Positions 1 through 9,959 of a DNA stretch of 64,000 nt are shown one piece after another. The notes under the pieces were generated by a model. It was not told where the DNA came from, did no database searches, and saw only the letters and a program-made list of their open reading frames with translations. Position 1 is the stretch's first letter, and every line of letters begins with the position of its first letter. Origin of the DNA: Aedes albopictus (taxonomy: Eukaryota > Arthropoda > Insecta > Diptera > Culicidae); contig NC_085138.1 of the NCBI RefSeq assembly GCF_035046485.1, positions 14,077,329 to 14,141,328 on the forward strand, in the 5' to 3' direction. Both the position numbers and the translations under genes were made by a program.

Positions 1-1739
1 TCGTTTTGGGGTATTTTATGGGCTCGTCGATGACGATCGTTGTTTTTAACGGGGGCTACCAATTTCGGTTTGGAATTTGTGCGATAAGATCAACGGTTTG
101 TGATCGGAGCCGGATTGAACATTGTTGTGTAAAGTTCCTCAGAATGTGCGAGAAAACTTTCAATTCTGAATTCACAGTGTAGTCTTTCAGGTCTGTGTTT
201 TCGTTACCTTCGTTCCCACTCAGGTACTCTCGGTCCTATAATATATGGCACGCTTTGAAGCTCCGCAAAATCAAACACCCCATTTGCGCTTTATGCCATT
301 TGAAAAGTGCGAAAAGCAGCGCACAAAAAAGTTCAAAGAGTGTGATATCGTCGGTTGGCGGCGTTGGTGAATGCGTCGTCGTCGTCGTCGGTCGGTTTTC
401 CTTTGCCGATTGCCATGAAAAGGTAGATCGTTGGTTGTCGTCTTCGGTACCTACCGGGCGATGAAGGTATTATGGTGGTGCCAACATAACACCAGATTAA
501 GTAATTTATTGGAGTGATTTGATGATTTATGCAGAACAAATACTAATTTATGACCGTTTGGTGGGTAGAGCCTTTTTCTAAGAGGACCGATTTTGTGTAG
601 GTATTCTTGGGTGGGTTGCCGCCTTTGCTTCGGTGACATGTGTTCAAAATAATCATTTATTAATAATGATATCGAATGTGTGTTTCTTTTGTATATGGAA
701 CTTCGAAGCAACAAAGTTCAGTGAACTAACAGAGCTACGTCTTCAAATGAATTCACCAGGGATCTTTGGATTTTGAAGGTTTTAAGAAATAAAAATTCCA
801 ATTCTCGGGAGTGGAATCGACCTCACGTATCCGTTCTGTCAGTCTTAACTTCTGAAAGCTCTGATCTGAAAAAAAAAACATACAAGTGCAATTAATTCGC
901 TCAATTTCCCACCCCTGCGAAAGATGAAACCTAAGTGCTGGGTTAGAAATGCCACGTATTTGCTAACAGCCACCGCAGCATCTCTTCCTCTTCTAGATAG
1001 GTACCGAGGACCGAAGGAGCAACAGTTCGCACTGGGGATAGGTGGTAGGTACGTTACCATACCATACCACACACGCAACGAATCGTTCAGTGTTCAGTAG
1101 CCCCGCAGTTGGTAGCTACCGCTTCAGCTTCTTCAAAGAGCGCAGTGGATCGTAAAGAATGCGTTAAATGAAATTGTACGTTTTATAAACTTTCGCTGGC
1201 TACCGTCCGTCCGGTCTACGGATGGGATGAGTTGGGAGAGAAGGGGTCGAAGGCTTCCGTTCCGTTCCGAGTTTCAGAAGGATCAGGACACGCATGGCCA
1301 ATTCTTTGGTGCTGTCGTGGCCCGGTTGTACTACGTGTAGGTTAGTGGGTGGAGCAGGAGGTCCTGGGATAGTAAACAAGCAAGCAAGTAGCAAGCATTC
1401 CACACGGCGGTGGTGCCCAAGTCCGGCATCATCTAGCGCAGTGTATCCGGAGTTGGGTCTATTATGGAGCATCTCCTGTTGGCGAGCGAGATACATAGGA
1501 GGAATATTTGGGCTGCAGTCAGCTGCAGCGTCCGGGATGAACCTCTTTTCTATTTGATGAACCGGTACGAATGCGATCGTTGTTGGAGTGTGAGAAGAGG
1601 TGCCTCATCCGTGCCGTGTTTGGTAGGATGGAGAGCTGAATTGCGAAAAAGAGGGTTCAAGATTAGAAGAATAGGGCTTTGGCATGATGGACAGGGGCGT
1701 AGCAACTGGTGACCCTGCTCATACAATTATGCTGTTAAG
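1..1739. other. Unassigned sequence, no gene recognised
   Basis: I see no reading frame with recognisable domains, no TIR pair and no retroelement motif here. Open frames are under 100 codons and overlap on both strands. A short GTC/CGT triplet run lies at about 373-391. The base composition is more balanced than in the following repeats, so this could be host unique sequence (intron, UTR or intergenic), but splice sites or a promoter cannot be supported. Confidence 0.5.
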
Positions 1740-1749
1740 AACAGAAAAT

Positions 1750-1927
1750 TTGAAGCGAACCTGGTGTGATGGTTAGAACACTTGACCATCACGCCGAGGA
1801 CCTGGGATCGAATCTCACTCCCGACAAACTCACAAAATGTGAGTTCTTCCTTCGGAGGGGAAGTAAAGTGTGGGTCCCGAGATGAACCAGCCTAGGGCTA
1901 AAAATCTCTTTAATTCAGAAAAAATGA
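1750..1927 (+). mobile_element. tRNA-derived SINE, short family
   Basis: A tRNA-like head carries an A-box-like word TGGTGTGATGG (1762-1772) and a B-box-like word GGATCGAATC (1805-1814), the internal promoter layout of RNA polymerase III. A body follows that ends in GGGCTAAAAATCTC and an A-rich tail. The word AACAGAAAAT occurs on both sides (1740-1749 and 1928-1937) and is a likely TSD, although it is A-rich. The same tail sequence recurs inverted and truncated at 17465-17515 and 22602-22671. Confidence 0.75.
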
Positions 1928-2126
1928 AACAGAAAATAAAATATGGATGGTAAACGTGAAGGAATGAAACAAAAAAGGTACATGATAGACGAACAATGTA
2001 GGGAAGATAGAGAAAATACAATATAAGATTATGTATGCAACATCAAAAGATAGACAAGCTAAAAGGGATAGAGGAAATAGAAGAATTGGAAAGCTGGAAG
2101 CTATAAAGATAAAACTCCAGGTTCTA

Positions 2127-2791
2127 CACACTTAGAGAAAATGACGGATTACGGTAAAATTTTACCGTAATCTCAACAGCTGAACGTACGGTAAAAAGTT
2201 CGGTGATTTTTCAAACCACCGAACGTACTGTGAATCTCAGGAAAATGCATCTGTCAAAATTACCGGAACGTTCGGTTCTTTTTACAAATTTACCGTAAAA
2301 ATCGCAGAACGTACGGTATGTTTGTTTACAAATGAATTCTCAATATCACTGAACGTACGGTAAATTTTACAAATTTACGGCGATTTTATGCGAGTACAAA
2401 AAAAAAACAATATTTTCATAAAAAACGTCGTTGATGGGATTGAATACATGACCTTGTGATCAGGAACCACACTTGCTGCCACTGTACAAGAGAGTCTTGC
2501 TTGGAGATGATGCGCAAATTCTAATAGAACTGATGCTCGAAGCTGCCGGCGTGGCTGTCAAACGCATTTTACAGTAGTACGGTAAAATAGTCCCATCACC
2601 GATCTGTTCGGTAAAATATTCACAGATGTCCTGTGAATTTGTCTGATTTCACCATTTCTTCGGTAATTTCTTAAATTTCACCGATTTTCTCCTGCAATTT
2701 CATTGATTTCGCCGTAATACTGTAGTTTGCTTGTTTACAGACCAGTTTCGGTGATTTTTTTCACCGAATACTGTAATTTATTCTAAGTGTG
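2127..2791. mobile_element. TA-flanked MITE, CACACTTAGA family, copy 1
   Basis: Inverted termini CACACTTAGA (left) and its complement TCTAAGTGTG (right) are flanked on both sides by TA (2125-2126, 2792-2793), the TSD of the Tc1/mariner superfamily. The interior is full of TTACCG/CGGTAA words in both orientations. No transposase frame is present. A tRNA-like stretch lies inside on the minus strand (2438-2490). Related copies are at 28037-28919 and 8976-9185. Confidence 0.8.
2438..2490 (-). promoter_or_regulatory. Weak tRNA-like A and B boxes inside a MITE
   Basis: Read on the minus strand, TTGTACAGTGG (about 2479-2489) resembles a Pol III A box and GTATTCAATCC (2438-2448) a B box with about three mismatches. 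The spacing is plausible for a tRNA-type promoter. The match is imperfect, so this may be a decayed tRNA-derived insertion or chance. Confidence 0.3.
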
Positions 2792-2837
2792 TAGGATCTA
2801 TAGTTTTGAATCCAACAGATAGACGCCTAAAGCTATA

Positions 2838-3092
2838 ACACTAGTTTACAAAATAAAACGAAAATCGTGAACTTCTGTCAACGACCAAAATTTTTGAAGC
2901 ATAATTTAGCGCTAATTTCGAAACCGTGCTTCAAAAATTTTAAGCAGGACAGTTTTTGAGTTTTAGCTCAATATCGAGTTTTACAACTTTTTTAAATATG
3001 GAATTTAATAAAGTTCAAATATCTTGCGTTTAGTTCAACCCATTTAAATCTTTTTCCATAAATTAAAAGCTGAATATAATACCATTTTTTTA
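2838..3092 (+). mobile_element. Left half of split ACACTAGTTTACA element, copy 1
   Basis: The sequence matches the first about 255 bp of the complete 679-bp copy at 7609-8287, beginning with the terminal word ACACTAGTTTACA. It stops at AATACCAT, and the match resumes at about 6663. The intervening 3.57 kb is therefore a later insertion (a non-LTR fragment plus everything nested in it). The element has no coding capacity and its superfamily is unknown. Confidence 0.85.
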
Positions 3093-3180
3093 TACTAAAA
3101 TTCAGTTTATTCGTGAATAGCGTAAAAAGTAATTACAGTAATAATTATTTATACACAGTTAATTTCGAATTCTAACGACT
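3093..3180 (-). pseudogene. 3' end of a non-LTR retrotransposon, distal part
   Basis: On the minus strand this segment continues the reading frame of the fragment at 6118-6662 for about nine codons to a stop. A short 3' UTR and an A-run follow, abutting the host element at 3092. The two parts are separated by the foldback element at 3181-6117. The join is exact when one copy of the 5-bp TSD CGACT is removed. Confidence 0.8.
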
Positions 3181-4004
3181 CACGGTGTGTTGAAACAGGA
3201 TTATTATCGCACTTGAACCTAAAATATTTTTTCGTTATAAGTTAGCCTTAGTTGTATATATTAAGATTCTGGAGGTTAAAAAATCTTTCATCGGGGAAAA
3301 TTAAAATAAATTCGATCTTAGTAGTTTACCACTTTTCTCATATGATATGGTATTACCCAAATCTCATGAACCCAAACTACGCTAGAAAAAATCCCCTTTC
3401 TAATAATAAATTTGAATCCATTTAGAGAGAAACGAATGCAAAAGTCTTTACGACGAGTTTTAATTTGTTTGGCGTTCGCTTAATGCGTCCAGCCCACTAC
3501 AGTCTGCCGAAAGTCATTAATCATAAAAGTCTACATTCCTTCCGTATGTCTGGCACATAGATATTTGTAATGGAAGTAAACAAATACTTCCCATTAGTAC
3601 GACTCATATATTTGAGGAAACACCATACACCTGTGGCTCATACCATTCGCAGCACATACCCTTCATGTGCTAATTAGCCTGAAATGGCGGGTATTTATTG
3701 CACATACTTTGCAAGTCAAACTACATCCACATAAACATTTGCCAAAAAGTATGAGTCGACTATACTGAGTGTGCGTGAATTATTTGTAAAAGTTCTGCTT
3801 CTGATCTGGTGAGGACTTTCGTCCATACAAAATTTTAAAATTTTCAGAGACTTATCTCCTTGTTACTTATAAATTGATACCTTTAGGGTTAAGTGGCCTG
3901 TTGAGTCTCAAATAACAAAAAGTTGACACAAAATACATTAGATTGGCGTTGTCATATTATGTTAATGCATTCAAAAATGATTATTCAACATTCGGTTTAA
4001 AATA

Positions 4005-4260
4005 AGGTGCACCGGGGCAAGTTGAAACGGGTGGAGTAAGATTTTTTTTTATTAACGTGTATTTTAACTTAAAGCTAATTCTACACTTAAAAGGTGGAGT
4101 AAGATGAAACAGCGAATTAACGTGATATTATCTAGTCATGATAAGCATTTTGAATGTCATAACATTTTTTAAATCAAACAATCATTTGATCAAGGATAAT
4201 TATACAAATGGCATTGAAATCTTTTTGAAAACATCACAAGTTTTTATTAAGAATTTACCT
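4005..4260. mobile_element. Possible MITE copy with GGTGCACCGGGGCAAG end
   Basis: The left end AGGTGCACCGGGGCAAGTTG follows TA and closely matches the TIR of the complete element at 13128-13338. The right end is eroded (TTTACCTTA near 4255-4261), so the boundary is tentative. It lies in the central spacer of the foldback element. Confidence 0.4.
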
Positions 4261-4385
4261 TACTGAATGAAACGCATGCTTAATATATGTCAATGTGAAT
4301 GACATCTTATAGTAAAAGCCTAAAATATGTTGGAAACATATCAATTTGCAAGTAATATGATGAATTACATTAATAGTAGTCTCGT

Positions 4386-4661
4386 GCAGTGATTTTTTCT
4401 AAGTTCGTCTGGGTTATCTGTAGTTTTATTTCATAAGACACTTTGGTCTTGATAAAAACTTCAAGCATTTTATTGGTTTCAATGTTATGACTGCATGAAA
4501 TAATAGTTTTTCCTCGTAAAATTCCGTTTTTTGCAAAGTGAGTTTGACAACAGATTTAGTATGGGGAGAAATGTCACTTGTCCTTGCAGAGCGTGATAAA
4601 AACGAAATAAAAAGGAAGAGTGATTAAAACGACTAGCCATAAAACTGAAAAGCCACTGCAC
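4386..4661. mobile_element. Decayed copy of the 39.6-kb CAGTGG MITE family
   Basis: The right end resembles that of the element at 39557-40425 (ATTAAAACGACTAG then ATAAAAC and GCCACTG). The left end begins GCAGTGATTTTTT. It contains GTGATAAAAACGAAAT as in the other copy. The internal part is deleted relative to that copy. Confidence 0.4.
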
Positions 4662-5694
4662 TGTACTCACAAAGTGGAAACTACCCATTAAAATTGAATT
4701 ATAAAGTCACCCGTACACTCGATACCTTCCAACCATCTTCTATGTGTTATAACTATTAAGCAATCAAAATCTATCCAATGATTCCGAAATGAAGCATAAA
4801 ATAACTAAGAAAAATTCTTAAAAAGTTGAAACCTTAAATTCCGTCAATTTTGCCTCACTTTGCATATCACTGTTTGTTGTTGTTTTTTTATATCTATATG
4901 TTATTACATTTCCAGAGCATTGATGCCTTCTTAATCTTGCTCTACATTTTCAATTTTTATTTTATCTGTAAATTTAGTTAAATTCGTTCTCAGCATAAAT
5001 TTTCACTTGTTAGTAAAACATCGAGCCCTGCAAAATCAGAGCACAATATACATAACAGTTTTTATTATATTCGAAGAGCTATCAGTATTACTGCAAAACT
5101 AGCTAAAAACAACTTAATTTACAGTTAACATGAATGTTAAACAAATACGCGTGATTAAGTCCCCATATTTGTTTAATGATTTCGCAATCGAATCGTCTTC
5201 GTGACCGTGTGATCGCCGTTTATGTGTATCGTTACATGATTTGGCATGCAAAGTATGTGCAACTAATACCCGCTATTTCAGGCAAATTAGCATATGAAGA
5301 ATATGTACTACAAATGGTACGAGTCACAGGTGTATGGTGTTTCCTCAAATGTATGAGTCGCACTAATGGGAAGTATTTGTTTTCTCTCAACAGACATATG
5401 GAAGGAATGTAGACTTTTATGTTTTATGACTTTCGGCAGACTGTAGTGGGCTGGACACATTAAACGAACGCCAAACAAATTTAAACTCGTTGAAAGACTT
5501 TTGCATTCGTTTCTCTCTAAATGATTTCAAATTTATTATTAGAAAGGGGACTTTTTCTAGCGGAGTTTAGGTTCATCAGTTTTGCGTAATATCATAATTA
5601 TGTGAGAAAAGTGGTAAACTACTAAAATCAAATTTATTTTAATTTTCCCCGATGAATGATTTTTTAACCTCCCGAATCTTAATATATACAGCTA

Positions 5695-6045
5695 CACTGA
5701 AAGGAGCCTTGCAGTAATGACAAGCACAAAAATGTTTTTAAATTTTCCATGGCAAAACATGATCATCGACCCACCAACGCTTCTTGTGTGCGTTTTGTTT
5801 CTTCTCACATCAACCGGTTCGATAGCTGAGTGGTAGCGTGCGAGCCTGGTGATGTCAAGATTCTTGGTTCGAATCCGGTTGCCAACAGAAACTTTTTTGA
5901 TTTGAAAATCGAGTCCATGGTAAAATTGAAAACATAATTCAGTTTGTTGAATTAAAACGAAACTCAGTCTGCACAAATTTAGTGGCGTTGTGCATTTAAA
6001 TTGACCCTCAGAATAGTGATTTTCACCGCATGCCGCCGTTCAGTG
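5695..6045. mobile_element. TA-flanked MITE carrying a tRNA-like segment
   Basis: The ends are CACTGAAAGG and CCGTTCAGTG, each flanked by TA (5693-5694, 6046-6047). The left arm of the foldback element supplies the empty site: the sequence there runs ATACAACTAAGGCTAAC, against ATACAGC-TA-GGGCTAAC here with the element removed. This fixes the boundaries and shows that the MITE inserted after the foldback arms formed. No transposase is encoded. The interior carries good Pol III A and B boxes (5823-5876). Confidence 0.9.
5823..5876 (+). promoter_or_regulatory. Pol III A box and B box inside MITE
   Basis: TAGCTGAGTGG at 5823-5833 fits the A-box consensus and GGTTCGAATCC at 5866-5876 fits the B-box consensus exactly. 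The 32-nt gap is normal for a tRNA-type promoter. Acceptor and T stems do not pair well enough for a functional tRNA. It is a tRNA pseudogene or a SINE head captured by the MITE. Confidence 0.7.
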
Positions 6046-6117
6046 TAGGGCTAACTTATAACGAAAAAAAATTTTAGGTTCATGAAAGTGCGATAATAAT
6101 CCTGTTTCAATACACCG

Positions 6118-6662
6118 TGCGACTGTATATCAATAGCATTGTTACACTTCATAACAAAGATGACATATTCTATGAAGATTTTGAGAATCCGAATTTTCTT
6201 ATGTTTAACAACACCTTGTAGTTCCGGTCGAAGAAGCTCGTCTATCGTCATTGTGCGCCATCCGTCGAGAACAGCAGACATTTTACGTTGAAGGAATCTC
6301 CAAGCTGCAGCAACTCGTACACATCCACACAACTTGTGCTCCAAAGTTTCACGTGCACCATTGCAGTGCACACAGATTTCACTGTCTGTCCTATTCATCC
6401 GGAACATCAGGGTACGATGTTCGAGTTTTGCGGTAACGACCAAGTACAGTGTGCTTCGTTGGATCGAGGACAGTTGTCGCAAAGCAACGTTCACCCAAAT
6501 CTGTCGCCAGTTCGCTGCTGGGTGTTTCTGGCAAATCATCGGTGGATCAGTCCGCTCAATGTAGTGATTGTGGATGCAAACAGCAGATGGTGAATCTTGT
6601 ACCGGTGGAGGAAGAGTGGGAAATTCGGCAAGGATTTTCAAGCAAAGACAATCTGCAGGAGG
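6118..6662 (-). pseudogene. Non-LTR retrotransposon ORF2 C-terminus, proximal part
   Basis: A minus-strand frame of about 180 residues carries the C-terminal Cys-His motif of non-LTR reverse transcriptase polyproteins (CVHC then LEHKLCGC) downstream of where RT and RNase H would be. The 5' part of the element is missing, as is usual for truncated target-primed insertions. At 6118 the frame runs into the foldback element, so the last residues of the open frame are foreign. The true end is at 3093-3180. The clade is not resolvable from this piece. Confidence 0.75.
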
Positions 6663-7099
6663 GTTAGGATTCGATCATCTGAATGCAGGTTTTGCGTCAG
6701 ATTGATGAAATTCAAGATATTGGCGAGTTTTGGGGACGATCTCCTTAAATTTTAGCAAAATTTCCAAAGTTATATGAAGAAATGTATTTTTTTTCAATAA
6801 GAAAAAAATATTAAAAAAATATTTCTCAACGTTTTTTTGACATATCATATGTAGGCGAGTTACAGTAAAAAAATCAGCTCAATCGGAGCACTGGTTACGG
6901 AGAATGAGATGTGTGAAGTGAGCGACTTTGCTCAAAATTACAACAAAAATCGATTTCAAATCATGAACCTTGTATGAAAAGTCGAAAAAATTTCCGCTCT
7001 ACTGTATTTTTTTTCCTTCGCGTTTTCGAACTCAGGGCATGATTCTACACCAAAAACAATCATCAGCTTACCGAGTTCAAAAATGCTGTAAACTAGTGT
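6663..7099 (+). mobile_element. Right half of split ACACTAGTTTACA element, copy 1
   Basis: It matches the second half of the 679-bp copy at 7609-8287 and ends in TGTAAACTAGTGT. Together with 2838-3092 it makes about 692 bp, the length of an intact copy. Confidence 0.85.
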
Positions 7100-7102
7100 A
7101 AT

Positions 7103-7510
7103 CAGAGATGGGAAATGATGAAGATTGCAGCTGAGCAGACACAAACTAAAACAAACATACTCGTGAATAACAGGGGCCCGAGAATACTCGCACTTCTTTA
7201 TTCGTGAGTAAACGAGGCTTGCAAGCACTCACATGTGATTCACGAAGCTCCGTGAGTTTTTTGCATTTTAACAACTGGCAGTGCTGCTTTTCAGGAACAA
7301 TGAAGCATAAAGCATTAGCGCACCTCCACTAGTTCTTAGCGCACCTCCACTAGTTCTTCCCAAAAAAAAATTCATGAGAGTTTCTGTTTTAGTTTTGCTT
7401 CTTACTAACGATGCAGGCGGGTGCGAATAAACTCACACACTGTTTACTCTTGGAATCGTGTTGGCTTTATATTCGCGAATTGCTTCATGATGAGAGTAAT
7501 TCCATCACTG
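7103..7510. mobile_element. Possible hAT-type MITE
   Basis: The termini CAGAGATGGGAA and, inverted, CAGTGATGGAAT resemble hAT ends (CAGNG). I do not see an 8-bp TSD, so support is partial. Inside, a 21-bp unit AGCGCACCTCCACTAGTTCT(T) is exactly duplicated in tandem (7317-7337, 7338-7358). Confidence 0.4.
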
Positions 7511-7608
7511 GCTCTAATAACAAGATTCAAAGGAGTTTGCTAAGGGGGATCATGCCAGTTCAAGAGCGATGAGAGTTAAAGAAGAGACAAGGGAGTTTTT
7601 AGTACATA

Positions 7609-8287
7609 ACACTAGTTTACAAAATAAAACGAAAGTCGTGAACTTCTGTCAACGACTAGAGTTTTTGAAGCACAATTTAGCGCTGATTTCGAAACCGTGC
7701 TTCAAAAATTTTTAAGTGGAACTGTTTTTGAGTTTTAGCTCAATATCGAGTTTTACAACTTTTTAAAATAGGGAATATACTAAAATTCAAATATCTTGTG
7801 TTTTGTCCAACCAATTATATTTTTTTTCCGTAAATTAAAAGCAGAATATAATACCATTCGATTATCCGAATGCAGGTTTTGTGTCAGATTGATGAAATTT
7901 AAGATATTTGCGAGTTTAAGGAACGATCTCCTTAAATTTTAGCAAAATTTCCAAAAATATATGAAGAAATGTATTTTTTTTTTCAATAAGAAAACAATAA
8001 TTTTAAAATTCTTTCTCAACGTTTTTTGACATGTCATATGTGGGCGAGTTATAGTAAAAAATTCAGCTCAATCGGAGTATTGATTACGAAGAATGAGATG
8101 TGTGAAGTGAGCGACTTTGTTAAAAAATAGAACAAAAATCGATTTCAAATTATTAGCCATGTATGGAAAGTCGAAATTTTTTTCGCTCTACTGTATTTTT
8201 TTCCTTCGCGTTTTCGCACTCAGGGCATGATTCCACACCAAAAATGATCATCAGCTTACCGAGTTGAAAAATGTTGTAAACTAGTGT
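7609..8287 (+). mobile_element. Complete 679-bp ACACTAGTTTACA element, copy 2
   Basis: It is bounded by ACACTAGTTTACA and TGTAAACTAGTGT. It is noncoding and A+T-rich. It is nearly the same length as copy 3 at 25396-26074 (inverted) and is the reference for the split copy at 2838-7099 and the truncated one at 57751-58225. The target duplication is unclear (AT-rich flanks). Confidence 0.8.
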
Positions 8288-8340
8288 AATTTAAAGGTTT
8301 TTAAGGAGAGTCCTCATCTGGTTTTGAAGGCATTTATATA

Positions 8341-9640
8341 GCAATACATTACAATCATAATAAAACTGAATCAACTATTCTTAGCCACAACATTCGGTTC
8401 GTGGCCGCGTACCACACTTGCCTTCAGGACTTTTTGTACCATCCGAATCTCTTGCAATCACCAGCTTTGCAGGGTAGTTTCCAGCATTCTCGCAACATGC
8501 CCTGCCCATCCTATCCTTCCAGCTTTTGCGACCACTGCCAAATATGGTCCTGAGCACCCATCGTTCGAACACTTCGAGTGCTTACATGTCCTCTTCGAGC
8601 ATAGTCTCGTGCCCGTAGAAAACCACCGGTATTATCATTTGGTACATTTGGTGCGGGATGAATCTTTTTCAACCACAGATTCTTGTGGAGCCCATAGTCG
8701 GTCCGACTTCTACTGATGATGCGTCTTCATATTTCGCGGCTAATGTTGTTGTCTGCGTTAATAAGGATCCGAGGTAGACCAAATTTTCCACAGCCTCGAA
8801 CGTGCCCCGTCGATCATAACACAGCTGCCTAGGCTTGCCCTGTCATTTCCGTTTCCACCTTCCAGCGTGTACTTCGGTTTCGACGCGTTCACCGTGAGCC
8901 CGACCTTTGCTGCTTTACGTTTCAGGCGGGTGTACAGTTCTGTCATCATTCCAAATGTTCTAGCAATAATATCCACACACTCAATCCTGAATTGCCTGTT
9001 CAGTACTTTTTTGACGAAAATAGAACAGCAGAACTATTTCGGTAGCTTCGGTAATCGATTTTACTGAGGCTCAGTACACCAACTGTCAAAGCCGGGTGCA
9101 AAAGGTAAACAATGCAGTATAGCTGTATTCAGCTGTTCTATTTTCGTCAAAAATTTACCGAACACGGTATTGCAAATTAAGTGTGCATGTCATCCGCAAA
9201 ACAGACAAATTGGCCGGATTTTGTAAAAAAAATCGTACCTCAGCTGTAAAGCCCCGCTCGTCGCATAACACCTTTCAGGGCGATGTTGACCAGCAGGCAT
9301 GAGAGTTGATCACCTTGTCGCAGTCCCCGGTGAGATTCGAACGAACTAGACAGATCGCCCGAAACCCTTACGCAGTTTCTTACACCGTCCATCGTTGATT
9401 TGATCAAGCTAATGAGCTTCCCGCAGTAGCCGATCTCGTCCATGATTTTCTATAGCTCTCTGGGATCGATACTGTCGTACGGCGCCTTGAAGTTGATGAA
9501 CAGGTGGTGCGTTAGGACCTGGCATTCGCGGCGTTTTTGGAGAATTTGACGCACGGTGAAGATTCAATCCGTCGTCGAGCGGCCGTCAACGAATCCGGCT
9601 TGATAACTTCCCACAAACTCATTAAGCTTTCCGTTCATTC
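8341..9640 (-). pseudogene. Decayed RTE/JAM1-like reverse transcriptase
   Basis: Minus-strand fragments in several frames match, piece by piece, the better-preserved RTE-type protein at 33537-35135. These are the GLRQGDQLSC motif and NIALKGVMRRAG (9240-9443), MDIIARTFG with the LYTRLKRKAAK stretch (8758-8976) and FERWVLRTIFG near the C-terminus (8381-8572). In the intact relative MDIIARTFG directly follows the FADD catalytic motif, and here a 210-bp MITE (8976-9185) separates them. Frameshifts and stops abound. The 5' boundary is lost near 9640. Confidence 0.8.
8976..9185. mobile_element. CACACTYAAT-type MITE inside the RTE fragment
   Basis: The ends CACACTCAATCC and TTAAGTGTG interrupt the RTE sequence exactly: flanks ATATCCA and CATGTC rejoin to ATATCCATGTC, as in the other RTE copy. 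The duplicated dinucleotide is CA rather than the usual TA. The interior has a 20-nt inverted pair (GAACAGC with TTTTCGTCAAAA). Confidence 0.75.
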
Positions 9641-9959
9641 CGGCCTATTCGACAAGTCGTCGATGAGAGGTTATGTAGATTTCCAATACGCAAAAAAAAA
9701 CACAATGCGGTCTCGCCTAGGCTTTACATATACAATAGATGCGTAGTGTAGGTGTACATTTTATTCATCCAAAAGAAGTGCGGTTTGTGGAAAAGATAAC
9801 CTCAGAATTCCACGCTTGCTTCCCACTACACAGCAAGTATATATAAGGATAGATATATCGTAATCAAACCTCCTGCAGCTTATAAGGGTCTGTCAGCATA
9901 TCAAACAGAGGAACATGCCGACATAGCCTTTCACCTGTCCGGACCTTTCTGGGACCCCC
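9641..9959. other. Unassigned stretch between two retroelements
   Basis: No reading frame, TIR or tRNA-like sequence is recognisable. It may be decayed 3' sequence of the R1-like element or old flanking DNA. Confidence 0.35.

Larger units (their letters stand above)
3181..6117. mobile_element. Long-TIR foldback element, Transib-like ends
   Basis: The two arms are diverged inverted copies: left about 3181-3752, right about 5216-6117 after excluding a 351-bp MITE plus its TA. The ends are CACGGTG and CACCGTG. The flanks are a direct 5-bp duplication, CGACT, and removing the element restores the reading frame of the surrounding retrotransposon. A CACGGTG terminus with a 5-bp GC-rich TSD is the signature of the Transib superfamily, whose ends resemble the RAG heptamer CACAGTG. 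The 1.46-kb centre has no transposase frame and holds other repeats. Transib assignment is inference from ends and TSD only. Confidence 0.7.

Noticed and set aside
5808..5890. Functional tRNA gene
   Set aside because: A and B boxes are good, but acceptor and T stems do not pair properly, and the segment is inside a MITE.
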